NCBI GenBank assembly: GCA_015179125.1
Contig: WHVA01000150.1
Span: 124,001 to 188,000 of the forward strand
DNA length: 64,000 nt
Direction: 5' to 3'
DNA from: Gautieria morchelliformis
Lineage: Eukaryota > Basidiomycota > Agaricomycetes > Gomphales > Gomphaceae
Below the pieces are notes generated by a model that saw nothing but the letters and a program-made list of their open reading frames with translations, did no database searches and was not told where the DNA came from. Both the position numbers and the translations under genes were made by a program. This document shows, one piece after another, positions 1 through 12,200 of the stretch (position 1 is its first letter; each line of letters opens with the position of its first letter).

Positions 1-582
1 TTGTTGTGGAATTGCCTGATGCACATGGCTATGATGCTGTGATGAATGTAGTGGATTCGATCTCCAAGCGGGCACACTTCATCCCCACCAACACCACGAT
101 CACTGCAGCTGGAGCAGCGCGACTTTTACTGCACCACATCTGGAAGCTGCATGGCCTCCTGCAAACAGTGGTTTCAGATCATGGGGTCCAGTTCGTTTGC
201 AAATTCACTCACGAGCTTTATCGCCTGCTGGGAATTTGCATCGCAGCCTCCACAGCATACCACCCGCAGACTGATGGACAGACAGAGCGACTTAATGAAG
301 AGCTAGAGCAGTACCTTTGACTCTTTGTCAATGAGTGACAAGACGACTGGGACGACCTCTTGCCCATGGCTGAGTTCCAGTACAACAACCATGTGCATGC
401 TTCCACTCGTCAATCGCCCTTCATGCTGGACACTGGGCGGCACCCACGAATGGGCTTTGAACCGCATCAACCCCCATCGAACCTTGAGTCTGTCAATGAG
501 TTCAAAGAACGCATGGAGGAATCACTTTCACAAGCAAAGTTGGCACTGGCAAAGTCTCAGGCAGGAGAGCTTAGTGTATGAG
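1..582 (+). pseudogene. Ty3-type integrase fragment, 3' end of a retroelement cut by the window edge
   Basis: The reading frame gives an integrase core: a GYDAVMNVVDSISKRAHFIP segment, SDHGVQF (second acidic residue of the DDE triad), the AYHPQTDGQTERLNEELEQYL region with the catalytic Glu, then a PMAEFQYNNHVHAST segment. Two in-frame TGA stops (318-320 and 336-338) break it, and no C-terminal chromodomain follows before the LTR at 583. The zinc-finger part lies outside the window. It is the tail of a degenerate element, so no function is expected. Confidence 0.9.
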
Positions 583-945
583 TGTTACGACCATGTATTT
601 CCAACTTCCAACACTCAGTTCCACCTCCTTCTGACATTCCGATAATTCCAACAAACCCACCCCTTGTTATATCCTTTCTTCTTTCAACTCTATTACTTGG
701 ACCCACCGGAATCAACTCACAGCACAGCAAGACCATATGTCTGTCCCCTCTGGAGTCCCATTGTTCTGTTATGTCAGATATGCTTTTCGCCCCCTTGTTC
801 TTTTGCCCATTGTTCTTGACTCTACCCTGCACCCCCTTGTAGTTCTTTGTTCATGATTAATCACTTACCCCATATATCTATCCAACTTCCACTTCCTTCA
901 GAATATGCTTAGTACTACCCCATTACCTGTTGTCTCAGCTCTTTG

Positions 946-952
946 TATAAAA
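946..952 (+). promoter_or_regulatory. LTR TATA box (family X copy 1)
   Basis: TATAAAA inside the LTR, in the context CAGCTCTTTGTATAAAA. The same box at the same LTR position is found at 62271-62277 in copy 2, so it is a conserved LTR promoter element. Confidence 0.6.
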
Positions 953-978
953 GTCCCTCGTGTATGCTCCTTACTCTG

Positions 979-2010
979 TGTCAAGATTGGTTTTTAGGCG
1001 TTAATATCGTGTATTAGTGAACACAGCGAATGCCCGAATAACTTGTGCGAATAAGTATGCCGTTCGGCGAATAGGTGAACCAATAAATGTTCACAAGATA
1101 AGAGGGCTACCCGAGTGGAGCTCGCCCTATCTACAGTCGTAGCGAAATAGCCCATGGCACTTGACAATGTAATGTACAAGGTGTCACAGAAGGGTTGTCT
1201 AAGTAACGACAATCCCTTCGCCAGCAAAGGTGCTCCTTCGGAGCCCTTCGCCGTCAGCACAGAAAATGGTTTGAAGGCTAAGGTAACGACGATGAAGTAT
1301 GAGAACTCACCAGTGATGCCTAAATCCTCTTCCGGTCGAAGATAGAAATCTCCAGGAGAAGGCTCAAGACGATAATCACAGCGAGGTCAAGTTTGCACAA
1401 GATGGACGACTTATGATAATTGAACTGGAGAATATACATGCGAATGTAAACTACTTATATCGAATGCTCGTAAGGTATCAGCGAATAGGAAAGAGGCCGT
1501 CACAAGTCAGGGTTGGATAGGGGTGCGCAGCCATGATACTAAGTAGATGGAATAAACATACAATAGAGTGAGGGAAGAGTGCGAACATGAAATGACGGAG
1601 AGTAAAGGTGGCGCAGGCACTTATGTACAAAACCATGTCTTGGGACCCGCACACATGCTACCCTGCACGGACTCTTCGTCTACTGGGTTGATCCCACACA
1701 ACCTATGGAAGGGACGTCCCGCAAACACACTTTGGCCATACGAACACCCAAAGGGGTTGGATTAAGAAGATGATGGGGTTAGTGATGAACCATCATGCTG
1801 GGTAAATGGTATCTATCGTATTTGATGGCGTGCCTGCTGGCGCAATGCGCGAGCAGCGAATAGCGGTTTGGAGAATGGGGCGAACAGCAGATAGAGTGGA
1901 CGTAGAGGAGGAGTGGTCGGAGGGTGAGGCAAACTCTGGCAAAAGATGCTAGGGAGTGACGAGGGGGAACATAGAGACGGTGGGGTAAGAGGAATAGACA
2001 GGTCATGACA
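979..2010. mobile_element. Solo-LTR-like element with iterated GCGAA motifs
   Basis: A 1,032-bp block starting TGTCAAGA and ending TCATGACA, flanked by CTCTG on both sides (974-978 and 2011-2015), a perfect 5-bp target duplication inside the family X LTR. A diverged second copy lies at 44891-45944. It has no long coding frame. The motif GCGAA recurs many times along the plus strand. TG..CA ends plus a 5-bp duplication fit a solo LTR; a non-autonomous DNA element is the alternative. Confidence 0.75.
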
Positions 2011-2269
2011 CTCTGCAATCAGAAAATTGCCTTCAATACGTGATCTCCTTCGCTCCATCTCCTGTTCTTAGCACAGCAAGTTTGCAGAATCTCTGTCTCT
2101 CTGTCTTCCGCCTTCCAACCCAACTTCCAACCTCGGTTTACTTCAATACTTTCCAACTTCCGACTTACAATCCGAAATACTTAGGATGATAGTTCATTGG
2201 GGGTACAACACATAAGTTGAAGCCACTGTCCTTTCTAGTTCCGACTTCCGGAAATCACGATACGTAACA

Positions 2270-2855
2270 GTATTATCTGATTCCCACCCGATAACTATCA
2301 CTATGCCTCCTCGTACTACAGCTACCTCAGCTCATGCAGGAGCAGTTGAAGCTCTCTCTTATTTTGGAACACTTAGGTGCACAGCATCACCAAGACGTGC
2401 AGATCCTTCCAGCTCTCGTGTGAATGATGTCATATGCAAGGGACAGTGGTCGTGCAGTCGCCAAGACTAGCTGCCAAGTGAAATCATGGTTTCTTCACTT
2501 TTTGGTGAGATTACTAAAATACATTTTCGTGGTCTGGTTACCGAACGGCCTCTTATGTATCTCACTTTATACAGAGTGCGGCGAATAAGAGGTGGAGAGA
2601 TGAGACGCGTACTGTATTACCAATACTAGCACAAGTGCTCTGCGGGCTGCCCTGAGGTCAACGCACGAGCTGGTGCACTGCCGGGCCAACCATGGACGGT
2701 TCACGAAGGCGGGGAGAGAGGTAAGCGCATGCTGGCAGGTACCTCGTTGAATAGCTGCATGAAAATCTTAGATTCAAACCGCAATAAAACACTATCTCAT
2801 ATGCCTCTAAGTCGTCCTCCTACATAATGGGGATTGCGCCTATGTACTCGTTCCT
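2270..2855. other. Intergenic, possible start of a lost gag
   Basis: Just after the LTR end, a short ATG frame (2303-2470, 55 codons, starting MPPRTTATSAHAGAV) could be the beginning of a retroelement gag that has lost its body. This is a weak inference from position only. Nothing else recognisable lies before the stop codon of the minus-strand gene at 2856. Confidence 0.25.
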
Positions 2856-5800
2856 CTAGGATTCTATTTCCACCTCGATTGATGCATTCCAAGCTCTTTT
2901 CTCAAATTCCCGTAGGAACGCATAACCACTTTCGCTCTCCTTGTCTGAAAATACACTCACCCCTGGGCGCATGACACCTTCCGAGGATATTACAAGGCAG
3001 AGCGTCTTTGCACGGCTGATTGCTACATTCAGACGTCTTCTCGCCAAAAGAAAAGGTAGTGCGGTGGACAAACTGCCTCGATGTGTGTGTGAGAAGAGAC
3101 AGATCACGAAAGATGCCTCCGAGCCTGCTGACAACTTTTCAGTACTATGAATGTTCAATTATGGATACTTTTGACCTTGCAGGCGTTCGATGGTGTCCAC
3201 GGTCACTGGGACGTCGATCTTTCCAGACCGCTCACCTGCCTAGATAATCAAGTGGAAGCTGGTGAGCAACCGCCGCAAGACAGCCCAAAGTGATAGTAAA
3301 TAGATTGACCTTTGGGATCGTGTTTCCATCAGCTTCCTCCACTTCAACCCTCATCTTATGAATTAGTTGCTGCAACTCTTCGTCTTCATCGCTGTCCGTC
3401 CTGATCTCTTCTTTCTCCCGTATGTCCCACTGACTCATGGCCAAGTTAACCGCCGCCCTTTGAATCCTGTGAGGGCACGCTACAAATATGTCATCTCCTT
3501 TACCACATGCTTTCTCTAGAAGCCTGACTAAAACAGCTGCTAATTTCGCCTCAGTGTGTACATGACTCTCGTACGCCATTTCTCCCCGAGGATCGCCTTT
3601 CACGTGTATGCGCACCATGGCTAGTGATATGGGGCATGGGGTCTGGATCGTTTCGGCGTACTCCATTTTTCGCTTACTAGTTGCTTGAATATTAGGTGGT
3701 TTAAAGATTAACTGTGTCTGCCCTAGCATAGCCTTCGAAAGAGAGAGGAGAATGTGTCGTCCTTTCTCCATTGTCAAATCGCGCGATGCCTCGTTCTCCA
3801 ATTGCCTGAGCTGAGTGGCCACTTGTTTTGCTTGTACCTTCTGCGGCTTAAAGGCTCGTTTATATATTGTCTGTACAAAATTTCCCAGGTCAGGATTCAG
3901 CCTACCAGAAAATTCAGTTGCATGTCTGCTTGGAATATCCAAAAGAATGGGATGCACCTGAAGTTTTCTAATAGTTGGACGACGGTTCCAGCACTCTTGT
4001 CCTCAGGCGTGGTAACGCCCGTACTATGTAAACTGTCATCCCATTCATCAGCCCCCATCAAGCAGTCTAGCACACTGCCGAATAAGGGTGGCTGTCCACC
4101 TCCTAGTGCTGGGTATTTCCCAGAAAATATTGGCGCCAGCTGCTCCTTGTCCCCAGCTACCACGATCTTACCACCCCAGATGCCTGCGGATTGAGATAAT
4201 GCACGGAGGACCAGCGATGCAGCAGATAGTCCCAGTTGCCCTGCTTCGTCAATCACTACACAGTCTACACCTGTCCCGAGGCGTTTTCCGAATGTGTAGA
4301 GTTGGTAGACGGTTCCGGCATATATCCATGTCCTGGCCTCCGGGCTACCTTCGGCATGTGATTTAGACGATACGTTGGGGATGGATGGTCTGGGGTGGGT
4401 GCTTCCATTCAGAACGTGCTGTAGATGTAGTTCATCAAGCCATTCGAGTGACAGGTTGGGTACGCAGCGGTAGGATTCGACGACTTTCCTCAACTTTGAG
4501 AGACATGCATGAATGGCGGCGTGTGTCATTGCGGTGACGAAGATGATGTATTGTTGTCCTGGTGCCGATGTGTGAGTGCGAGCCTTTACTTCCACCATAC
4601 GGAGGAGAGACAGTGCAATGGTATAACTTTTGCCACTTCCTGGAGGACCCCATCTGCCCCCAACAACAGCTTAAGACCGAGTCTGAAATGGTGAAGTTCA
4701 TAGGACTCACATGACTGTCAATCGCTCGCTGAGTATTCGTCGAGCTGCTCTTCTCTGACTAGCCTTCAACACGAGCGCACCTGCGTTCTCGTTTCCCAAT
4801 TCACGAAGCTCTGTATAAAGGCGATGCATCGATTTCTCCGCGTGGAGAACAGCCTTGATTCGTAACGCCTCCGTGGAACTAACAGCTGAACCATCCCCAC
4901 CGAATGATTTTGGTTTGGAAATTAGCTCTGCGAACAGCGGAAGGTGGTTGTCGCTTAAGGATGTAGTGAGAGAGGTCATCTGTAGATCCAATTCTACGAG
5001 TGTGCTCAACATTTTTGTGGTGTTGAAGTCGACGAGCCGAGGGCTCAGGCGATACGTGGCTCCCAGTAATAGCGTCTTCGTTGTATCACCTCCAGACCAG
5101 GTCCGCATCACGACTTGGGTTTTCCCATCCGTGATCTTGACGTCCCTGATGTCCGCGACCCAAAGGCTGCCGTCTTTCACCTCAGTGGCTTGGCCATTCT
5201 CCCATTTACTACGTATATAGCGATTGAGAGGAAATACCAACCCGGAAACGGAAAGATCATCAAACAAAGCTTCCAGTGGCAGGTGACATTCTCCTTGTGG
5301 CTGATCAGATTGATCATTTTTGTCGTTTTCCTTGACCAGTATATAGTCGAAATATGCGCGATCGCGTTCTGGAGCAGCGTCGAGATTCCCGGCCAAAAGA
5401 TCAAAATGGTGGAGATAGACAGTAGCCTTGCTGTTATCTCGGCTTCCATCACTAGTGTCTGTTCTAGTGGAACGATAAACAAGTAGAGGGGCATCTGGAC
5501 AGCCCTCTATACGCGAGTCCCAAAGCTCTTGTAGCTTGAGAAGCACTTCGAGCTACGATACTGAGCTAGCATGGTTAAGTCATCGGCAGCTCCATTTACT
5601 CACCTGCTGCATATAGAAAAGCTTTCGCAAGACTTCTATGCGACAAACGTCAACCCAGTCAGCGTTCATCACTCTGGCACGGTTGACCAGCAAATTTGAT
5701 CGATCCGGCAGAGACACCGTCCTACGTCGGACTTCATCCACCAATTCCTGACATGCATCGTTCCTCGCTTCTATACCTGCTTCTAAATTGGACATTTCGC

Positions 5801-8047
5801 CTTGCCAATACCTTCGGAATAACTCTTCCTCGCTAGGGCATCTGCTGGCCCAGGAACGCCCAAAATCTGGGCTGCTTCTCTGACTTCCCACCACCCAGGC
5901 ACGGGGAGAGCCAGAAGCCGCCTGAGCTCTTTCTTGAGGACCACAACTCGTGGGAGAAGTCCTACAGTCCTACGCTCCGGGCTGCGATGTTCCCCGTTAT
6001 GACCGAGTCGGTCAATCTCGGCGACAATGCTCTGGCGCATTGTTTCAAAGGTTTCATTGCCAGTCACCACTATGCCAAGTCGGTGCATAATAGATGTCAG
6101 TTCTTCTTTCGATTGACCTTTTTTGCCAAGAAAACTGAGAAGCGCGCCTTCTAAAACATGCGGCTGGTACGCAGTTGCTAGGAGGGAGGCTCCTTCGCAA
6201 AGGGCACCAATGCACAGCCTAATATCGTCGCCAAGAAAAGTATTTTCCCTACCGGTACCAGGATCCTGGGAGTTTGAGGAGCCCAAAGCAGCGTTGACAA
6301 GATACTTCTGCATGGCATCTCTTTCCTGCATCGACCACACATAAAACTGTGTACGAGGAAGATCCCCCGTATCTCTGCTGCGTTTCACCCTGTCGTGACA
6401 CTCGTCTGTTGAAAGATCCCGAATTCCAGAGAGGATCTGTTCGTGCAGGACTAGCACATCTCGTATGCATTTGGAAATTATAGGAATGAGATCATCAACA
6501 TTGCCATGAATATGGTGTGGCGGCTCAAACCCATATTTCCGCGCAATGGCGACAAATGAGGGAGTGATCACTGTTGATACGCAAAGCTCACTGATGCTAG
6601 ACACCGACGCCGGCCGAGAGGGGTCAATGATGAATGAGAAATAGATGGCGATATCCTCAGTAGACGGGAGGGTGTAAATTCGGCGGTTGGTGAGCTGTAA
6701 AGGCGCACTTGTAGCTAAGTAATGAATCAATTCAATAATCATACCTGTGGCGTATTCATCAATGCAGCTTCAATTATGGGACTGCGTTGATTATTTGATG
6801 GGGAACTTGCCCGGAGCTTGTCTCGATGCTCCAAAGCTAGAATTCGCCGTATTTTCTTGACGCTGGCTGGCCACTTTGTTGCCATGTAATTCATGGATCG
6901 CTCGTCTGCGAGTAGTCCACGCAACTGAGCGAGTTCCGAGACCCGAATCTTACCGATTCCTTTGACAGAGAGATGGCCCATATTCTGAACAAGATCTTCA
7001 ATTTCCACATCTCGGTGACGATCTGTGGTCGATGGGACGCCTCGTGCCAATTTCATAAACCCTCGAAGCTCATCCGCTTCGCTTAGAGATACTTCGCCAG
7101 CTTTGCCAAGGCCTTCTTCTTTCACCACACGTTCACGGCAGGTGGAAGAGAAGGGACATGTCCGGCAAAGTGGATTAAAGTGCCAAGGAATTTCTGAGTA
7201 AGCAGCGGATAAGATAGCGGGAAGGCGTATGAAGATGAGATCCGTCAGTGGGGGCACCAATGGTGCTACAGGAGTTGTGTGAAGTGTGTCGAGAGACGGA
7301 AATGGCACAGATGAGTCTATAGATGATGGAACACCAGAGGGAAGCCAGATCGCTGTTGTGAGAGCAGGAACAAAGGAGGGAGCAAGCATGAATGTCAGAC
7401 AAAGGTGGTAGAAATATGTTTGAACAAGATGTGAAGTCTCAAATACCGTATAAAGACCGGCTGAGTATGTGTTCAATCACGAGGAGAATAGATACACACC
7501 TTAACACCTTCGGATGCCTTGGCATCAATGACCCTCCAAACGTACCCACCGCCGTCTTTACGCCATATCTCGAGTAGGTCTGGTTTAGCCAGACCAAACT
7601 GAGGTATCTAAATTCCACTAGATCAACAGGGGATGTTTGAAGAAGAATTTAACGGGGTACATGTTCTGCCTTCACACCATGCCGCGCGTACTCTTCCGCC
7701 AATCTTTCGGATGGTGGCCAAAATGATAGGCCTGCTACAAAAAAGTGAAGTCTATCGTCAAGGTCAATGATTGAAGCAATGTCCGAGCCGGACAATGGGG
7801 GACCGGAATTGGTGAGGAGCAAACCAAACTGATCCAAATGAGTAAGGAGAGCGGATTCCCAAGCATTGCCAGAGGTAAAAGTCGCCACGGAAATCGCTGC
7901 AGGCGACTTACGGGATTTGCGGAAATGTGAGCGAGATGCTTCTGTGCTAGCAGGCGACACGCCATGGTATGATTGGTGCAGGTACAAGTCACATTGAAGG
8001 TGGGCGTGAAAAGCAAGATCGGTGGCCGTTACGCGCGATGCTGGCAT
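2856..8047 (-). CDS. Fe-S PD-(D/E)XK nuclease / RNase H-like / SF1 helicase protein (TM0106-RecB or Dna2-like)
   Basis: Multi-exon gene; the first ATG is at 8047 (MPASRVTATDLAFHAHLQCD). The N-terminus reads like a Cas4/Dna2-type nuclease: ATDL with a Cys, a GNAWE Glu, KPDLLEI and VIDAKAS (D..DxK), QTYFYHL (QxxxY) and a CRTCPFSSTC cluster, so a 4-Cys iron-sulfur site is likely. The middle (about 6.7-5.6 kb) resembles an RNase H-like domain (EDIAIYFSFIIDPS, QFYVWSMQERD). The C-terminus is a UPF1/Dna2-type helicase: GPPGSGKS, VVIDEAGQ, VVAGDKEQLAPI, LLENFR, TIERLQGQ/GSEA, RRRLNVAISRAK. Introns I could place: 7660-7599, 7499-7438, about 6735-6690, a 50-nt intron near 5850-5900, about 4708-4648, and one before AGERSGK near 3245. 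At about 3955 the frame jumps by one base between ENFR and HPILLDIPSR, which suggests an indel or assembly error. Probable role: DNA end processing or repair (inference). Confidence 0.8.
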
Positions 8048-8164
8048 GCCGACAGATGTAAATGACAAGACGTATGTTATACTCGCTTTATTGTTCTACA
8101 GGAATGTTGCAGCGCGCAGCCAGCCTGAGCCGGGCTGATTAAGAAAAGCTTACGTAAACAGATA

Positions 8165-8172
8165 CTATAAAT
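8165..8172 (+). promoter_or_regulatory. TATA-like box
   Basis: TATAAATA about 120 bp upstream of the first open plus-strand frame, followed by a pyrimidine-rich leader (CTTTTCCTTCGCCTCC). It suggests a plus-strand transcription unit starting near 8.2 kb. Coordinates are good to a few bases. Confidence 0.3.
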
Positions 8173-8284
8173 AGCAAACCCGTATTTCGCTAAACCATTC
8201 TTTTCCTTCGCCTCCATCTACCACCCTGGCGTAGATACACGAAACTTTCTCTACCCTCCCGCCACTCCCTCTGCTCCCGGCGCT

Positions 8285-9082
8285 TTGGGAGATAGTATGG
8301 CCTGCCGCGTCCTGGCGCTCGAGGCTTCATCAGCCTCAGATCCGACACAGTCACGCGTGTCATGGTATGGACGTGTTGTGGGTTGCACGCCCTCAGGGAC
8401 CTGTAACCGGGAGTACTTACGTCGTTCAGAAATCAGCTGCCATGGATCAGACATCCAGACACGTGACCTAGCCTCCCGCGAACCCGCCGATGACGTAAAA
8501 AACTCCGAAGCACTCGCTGCACACGTTCTCCACTTGTCGAGTCGATGTAATTCTCAACATTCTTAGAGAAATCTCAGTTTTGACATTGACCCCGAATCGT
8601 TTGAGATAGGGTCGGAACCCTCGAGCACAGCGAGCTCCCGGTCTCACACTCCTCTTGAAGATTATCCTTATGCAGATCACAAAGCCCTCCGTCGCACAAC
8701 AGGGCTGTCTATTTCTAAGACTAACTCCGAGGTGCTGTCTACCAACTCCACCACTACTCCGAGTGTCAGGAGATATACCCTTCTTGCCGAGTATTCTCTC
8801 CAGGAGCTTGTTGTACTTGAATTTATCACGCATACATCCGACGTGCAAACTGCCGACATCGACGACATCCTGCTCAGATACACGCCTGGTTTTTCACGTG
8901 TGTGTCGCTGTGCTGGCATGGTGGAGGACCTTATATGGACTACAGCCTTGAAAGGTTCCAGGGGACGAGTTCTGCAGCGTAGAATGTGTATGACATATAA
9001 TGTGCTCGATATCAGTTGTACTATCAATCTCATTACATGCCCCTTCTCTGCTGTCTGTCTAGTCGTTCGAATACGCTCGTGA
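8285..9082 (+). CDS. Uncharacterised protein, gene model uncertain
   Basis: Two open stretches in different frames follow one another: 8285-8566 (contains MACRVLALEASSASDPTQSR) and about 8566-9082 (RNLSFDIDPESFEIGSEPS... then TLLAEYSLQELVVLEFITHTSDVQTADIDDILLRY). The join near 8548-8567 would need an unusually short intron or an indel. The sequence is Ser/Thr-rich and I recognise no domain. It could be a small orphan gene with several introns that I cannot place. The boundaries are those of the open frames only. Confidence 0.25.
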
Positions 9083-9232
9083 TTTTGAGACCTGCAGCAC
9101 AGTTTACTCGGTTGTGGCTTTCACACGATGGACCTATAACTCTACTATGCCTGCATGTCTCGCGGTCAGTCGAGAAGAGTCAGACGTTCTTCCACAGCGT
9201 TGGTACAGCTTGATAAATTACTCGATAGAATT

Positions 9233-12200
9233 CTAAGGTGAGCTACTACTCTCCCCATGGTGTGGTTTGCCGCCAGGTGATAATAATCGCCTGAACATCT
9301 GACTTGGCATCGACTTTATGACTTTGCCGTTAGAACGCGACATTGTATCGTCGCTCCCATCGTTGTCGTGGTCCTCCTCAATCTCCGCCTCCTGCTTGCG
9401 GCTCGGATGGGCCGTCAGAAAGTTGACTAACACCGACCATAGCATGTTCCCACTAAGCCTGCTTTCCTCCTGTTCCACGCACAAATCTGCGACGCGAGCG
9501 AGATTCCGAGCCTCAGCTGTATCTCTCCTGGAAACAATGCTTGTCGGTGGAGGGTGCTCATCGTCAAGCGCCCAAGCCCAGGTCCAGCTGTTTCGCTCTG
9601 CATCTGTGTTGTCCCGAAGAGCTTTGGTCCACAGTTTTGAGATAGCGGTTTTCTTACTGGAATGGGAACCAACCTCTGCGTCGTGCTCTCCGAAGAGATG
9701 TTCTTGTAATTGGGCCTGCAGCAAAGGCGATGATCAGTCAAAGGGGCACTGGAAACTTCAAATAGCTTACGATATTCTCAACCGTACGAAGAGTTTCAGA
9801 CCTAGCCAATTCCAAATTCTTCCTTCGCTTCAGCTCAATCTTCTTAGCCGTCTTGCTAAACTTCTTCGCCCACAGATCCTGGCCCATCAGATACCGCCGT
9901 GCAACACCCTCGTTAATTCTACCCAGACGGTGGAACGGAAGGCTTAATGCGGGTATCTCAGATTTCGGTTCGAGCGGGCGAAGGACTCCGCGGATAGAGA
10001 CACGTTCGCGGATCATAATGCCTTCAGATGGCCACTTCAGCATGATTGTGATCAGAGCACGTCTTATCTAGGGCGTGAAACACACCTTGGGATCAGCATA
10101 GGCTGTGGGATTGCCAGCAGTGCCGGGACCTTCGGGGTGATTCTCGGCTTTCTTGAATTTATTGCCTGCGGCGTCGCCCGAGTCATTTCCAGCGCCTGGT
10201 AGTTCAGAAGAAGACTGTCGCTGAAGATTGAAAGTAGGTATATTTGGTACGGGCGACTCAGGATCATCTTCAAAAAATGCATTTGAAGTTATCGCGCTGT
10301 CCGGAGAATCGGTTTGAGGCGCTGCCGAGTTGTATAGCTCTGCCGGTTCCATAGACGGAGTAAGATGTTTGGTGAACGTAGCAATCTGAAATACCGATTA
10401 GCAGTACCTCAAGTGACTACAATCTTTGACATTACCGCCCGGTAACAATATTTAGCCTGTCAAAATGCTTTATGAATACTCAAGTAATTGATAAGGCATG
10501 ATATGCCTCACGGGGGTTGTAAATGAGAACAATGGTAAAACATGTGCCGTCTCTGGATTATTTCTGGTTCGGAAAGTTATTATGGGAAAAATGCAGCGCG
10601 CTTACCATCATAAACTTGAAGGTGTACAGGGGTCGGCGGGCGTGGTGTTGCGATGTTCTGAAATGGAGGGTAGAGCTTCTTAGAATCTTCATTCATAGGG
10701 TATTCGTCTGGATGTGCCGCCTTATGCGCGCTACAGGTGACCCAGATTCAATGATCGAGTAGGAGAGGTGGAGAAGCAACAACAAACAGATAGACAATCT
10801 CGTCCCTCAAAACCTCTTTGTCGCTTGCAATTACTAGCAGAGGCGGCAATCCTCCGAGATAGCCCAGAGCTGGGCTGATAAGAGGATGAGCCAGTAAATT
10901 ATTAGGACAATATAGCTGGATTTGAGATTCAACGCCGATCATTTTCTTATCGACGAACAGCTTAAAACTCTCCGAGGAGTCCCAAGGAAGAGGAGGCTTG
11001 CCAGCTAAGGCCGAGGAATCAAGCGTAGGGTTCAGAGGATCGGTTATAGGTAATGTGTCAGTAATGCCTTCCACGGTATCAGAGATTTTCAATGGCGGAT
11101 TAGTAGCATCGCTTCTGGAGAGAACATAATTAACCGCCCCTGTGGGCTGTTCATCCACCGTCGCATTCTCCTCCAGGGCGACAGCTTGCGGGAGAGACCG
11201 ACGGGCTGAGGACGAAAGCAAGGTTTCTATAGGAACGGTCCTTTTCGCCACCGCCTTGAAGCGCGCTCGCAGGCCCGCCCTTACCACTAACGAGATCTCG
11301 TCAGGGGGTGGGGGCCATAGTACACTGGGTCTGTGCAAACAGAGTCCGTAGGGAGGTATTATGTCCTAATGACGGGGTGAATTAGAGCAAACATAAGATC
11401 AGGTAGTTGGACACACAGTTTCCGTATTTTGAAGTGTAGAAGGAAACGAATGTGTTAGATCGCACCACGGGCTAACCAACACTGCCCCTGCCGGCAGGGG
11501 AATACCAGAATCTCGCATCACCTAGCATAACATGAATTATTTCTTACATCCGATTTTGATTACCACCTACTTGGAGTGCTGCTAGACAAAGGCCCCCACC
11601 GGCACTGTCACCGCCCATTACGATTTGATTGGGAGGAATTGGGGCATGCATGGCATCAGGCGGCGGCTCAATAAGATAAAGATCTGTGGCTCAGGCCATC
11701 AAACTGGGTTCAAAGATTATCAAGAGTCGGTCACACATACATGCTGCTAACAGATCCTGTATAGCACACGGGAATGGATACTGGGGAGCGAGACGGTAAT
11801 TGACAGCTGACCCATTCTTTCAGTGTGCCGGACAAGTGAAAGATGGTTGAACACAGACCGAAGACGCGCCCTTTGATCTTACGCGCATATCGCTGCATGC
11901 AATACCTGACAGGGTAAGATAGATCAGGGATAGCTCAAATTCTCGTTTTCAACACCCGTTCAACTTACCGTTCCTGGTCGATCGAGCCAAAATAGTATCC
12001 ACCTGAGATATAATCGATATGTGGCATAGAGCCGGGATACTAGTTCTCACCTCCATGTGCATAAAGCATGCACCGCGTGCCATTCATGCCACCTAAACTT
12101 TCTTGTGATGTATCCTTTTCCTCGCCATCGTTCGGCCTTTCGCTCTGATCCTTGTCTCCAACTTTGTCTGGGTTGGAATTTCCCCTATGATTGCTGAACT

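Larger units (their letters stand above)
583..2269 (+). repeat. LTR, family X copy 1 (interrupted)
   Basis: It starts TGTTACG and ends CGTAACA, so it has TG..CA ends with a 7-bp inverted terminus, directly after the integrase fragment. A TATAAAA box is at 946-952. Without the nested 979-2010 insertion and its 5-bp duplication the LTR is about 650 bp. The second half (CAGCACAGCAAG..., TCTGTCTCTCTG...) matches the copy at 61347-62565, which supports the boundaries. Most likely the 3' LTR of the element at the window start. Confidence 0.75.
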
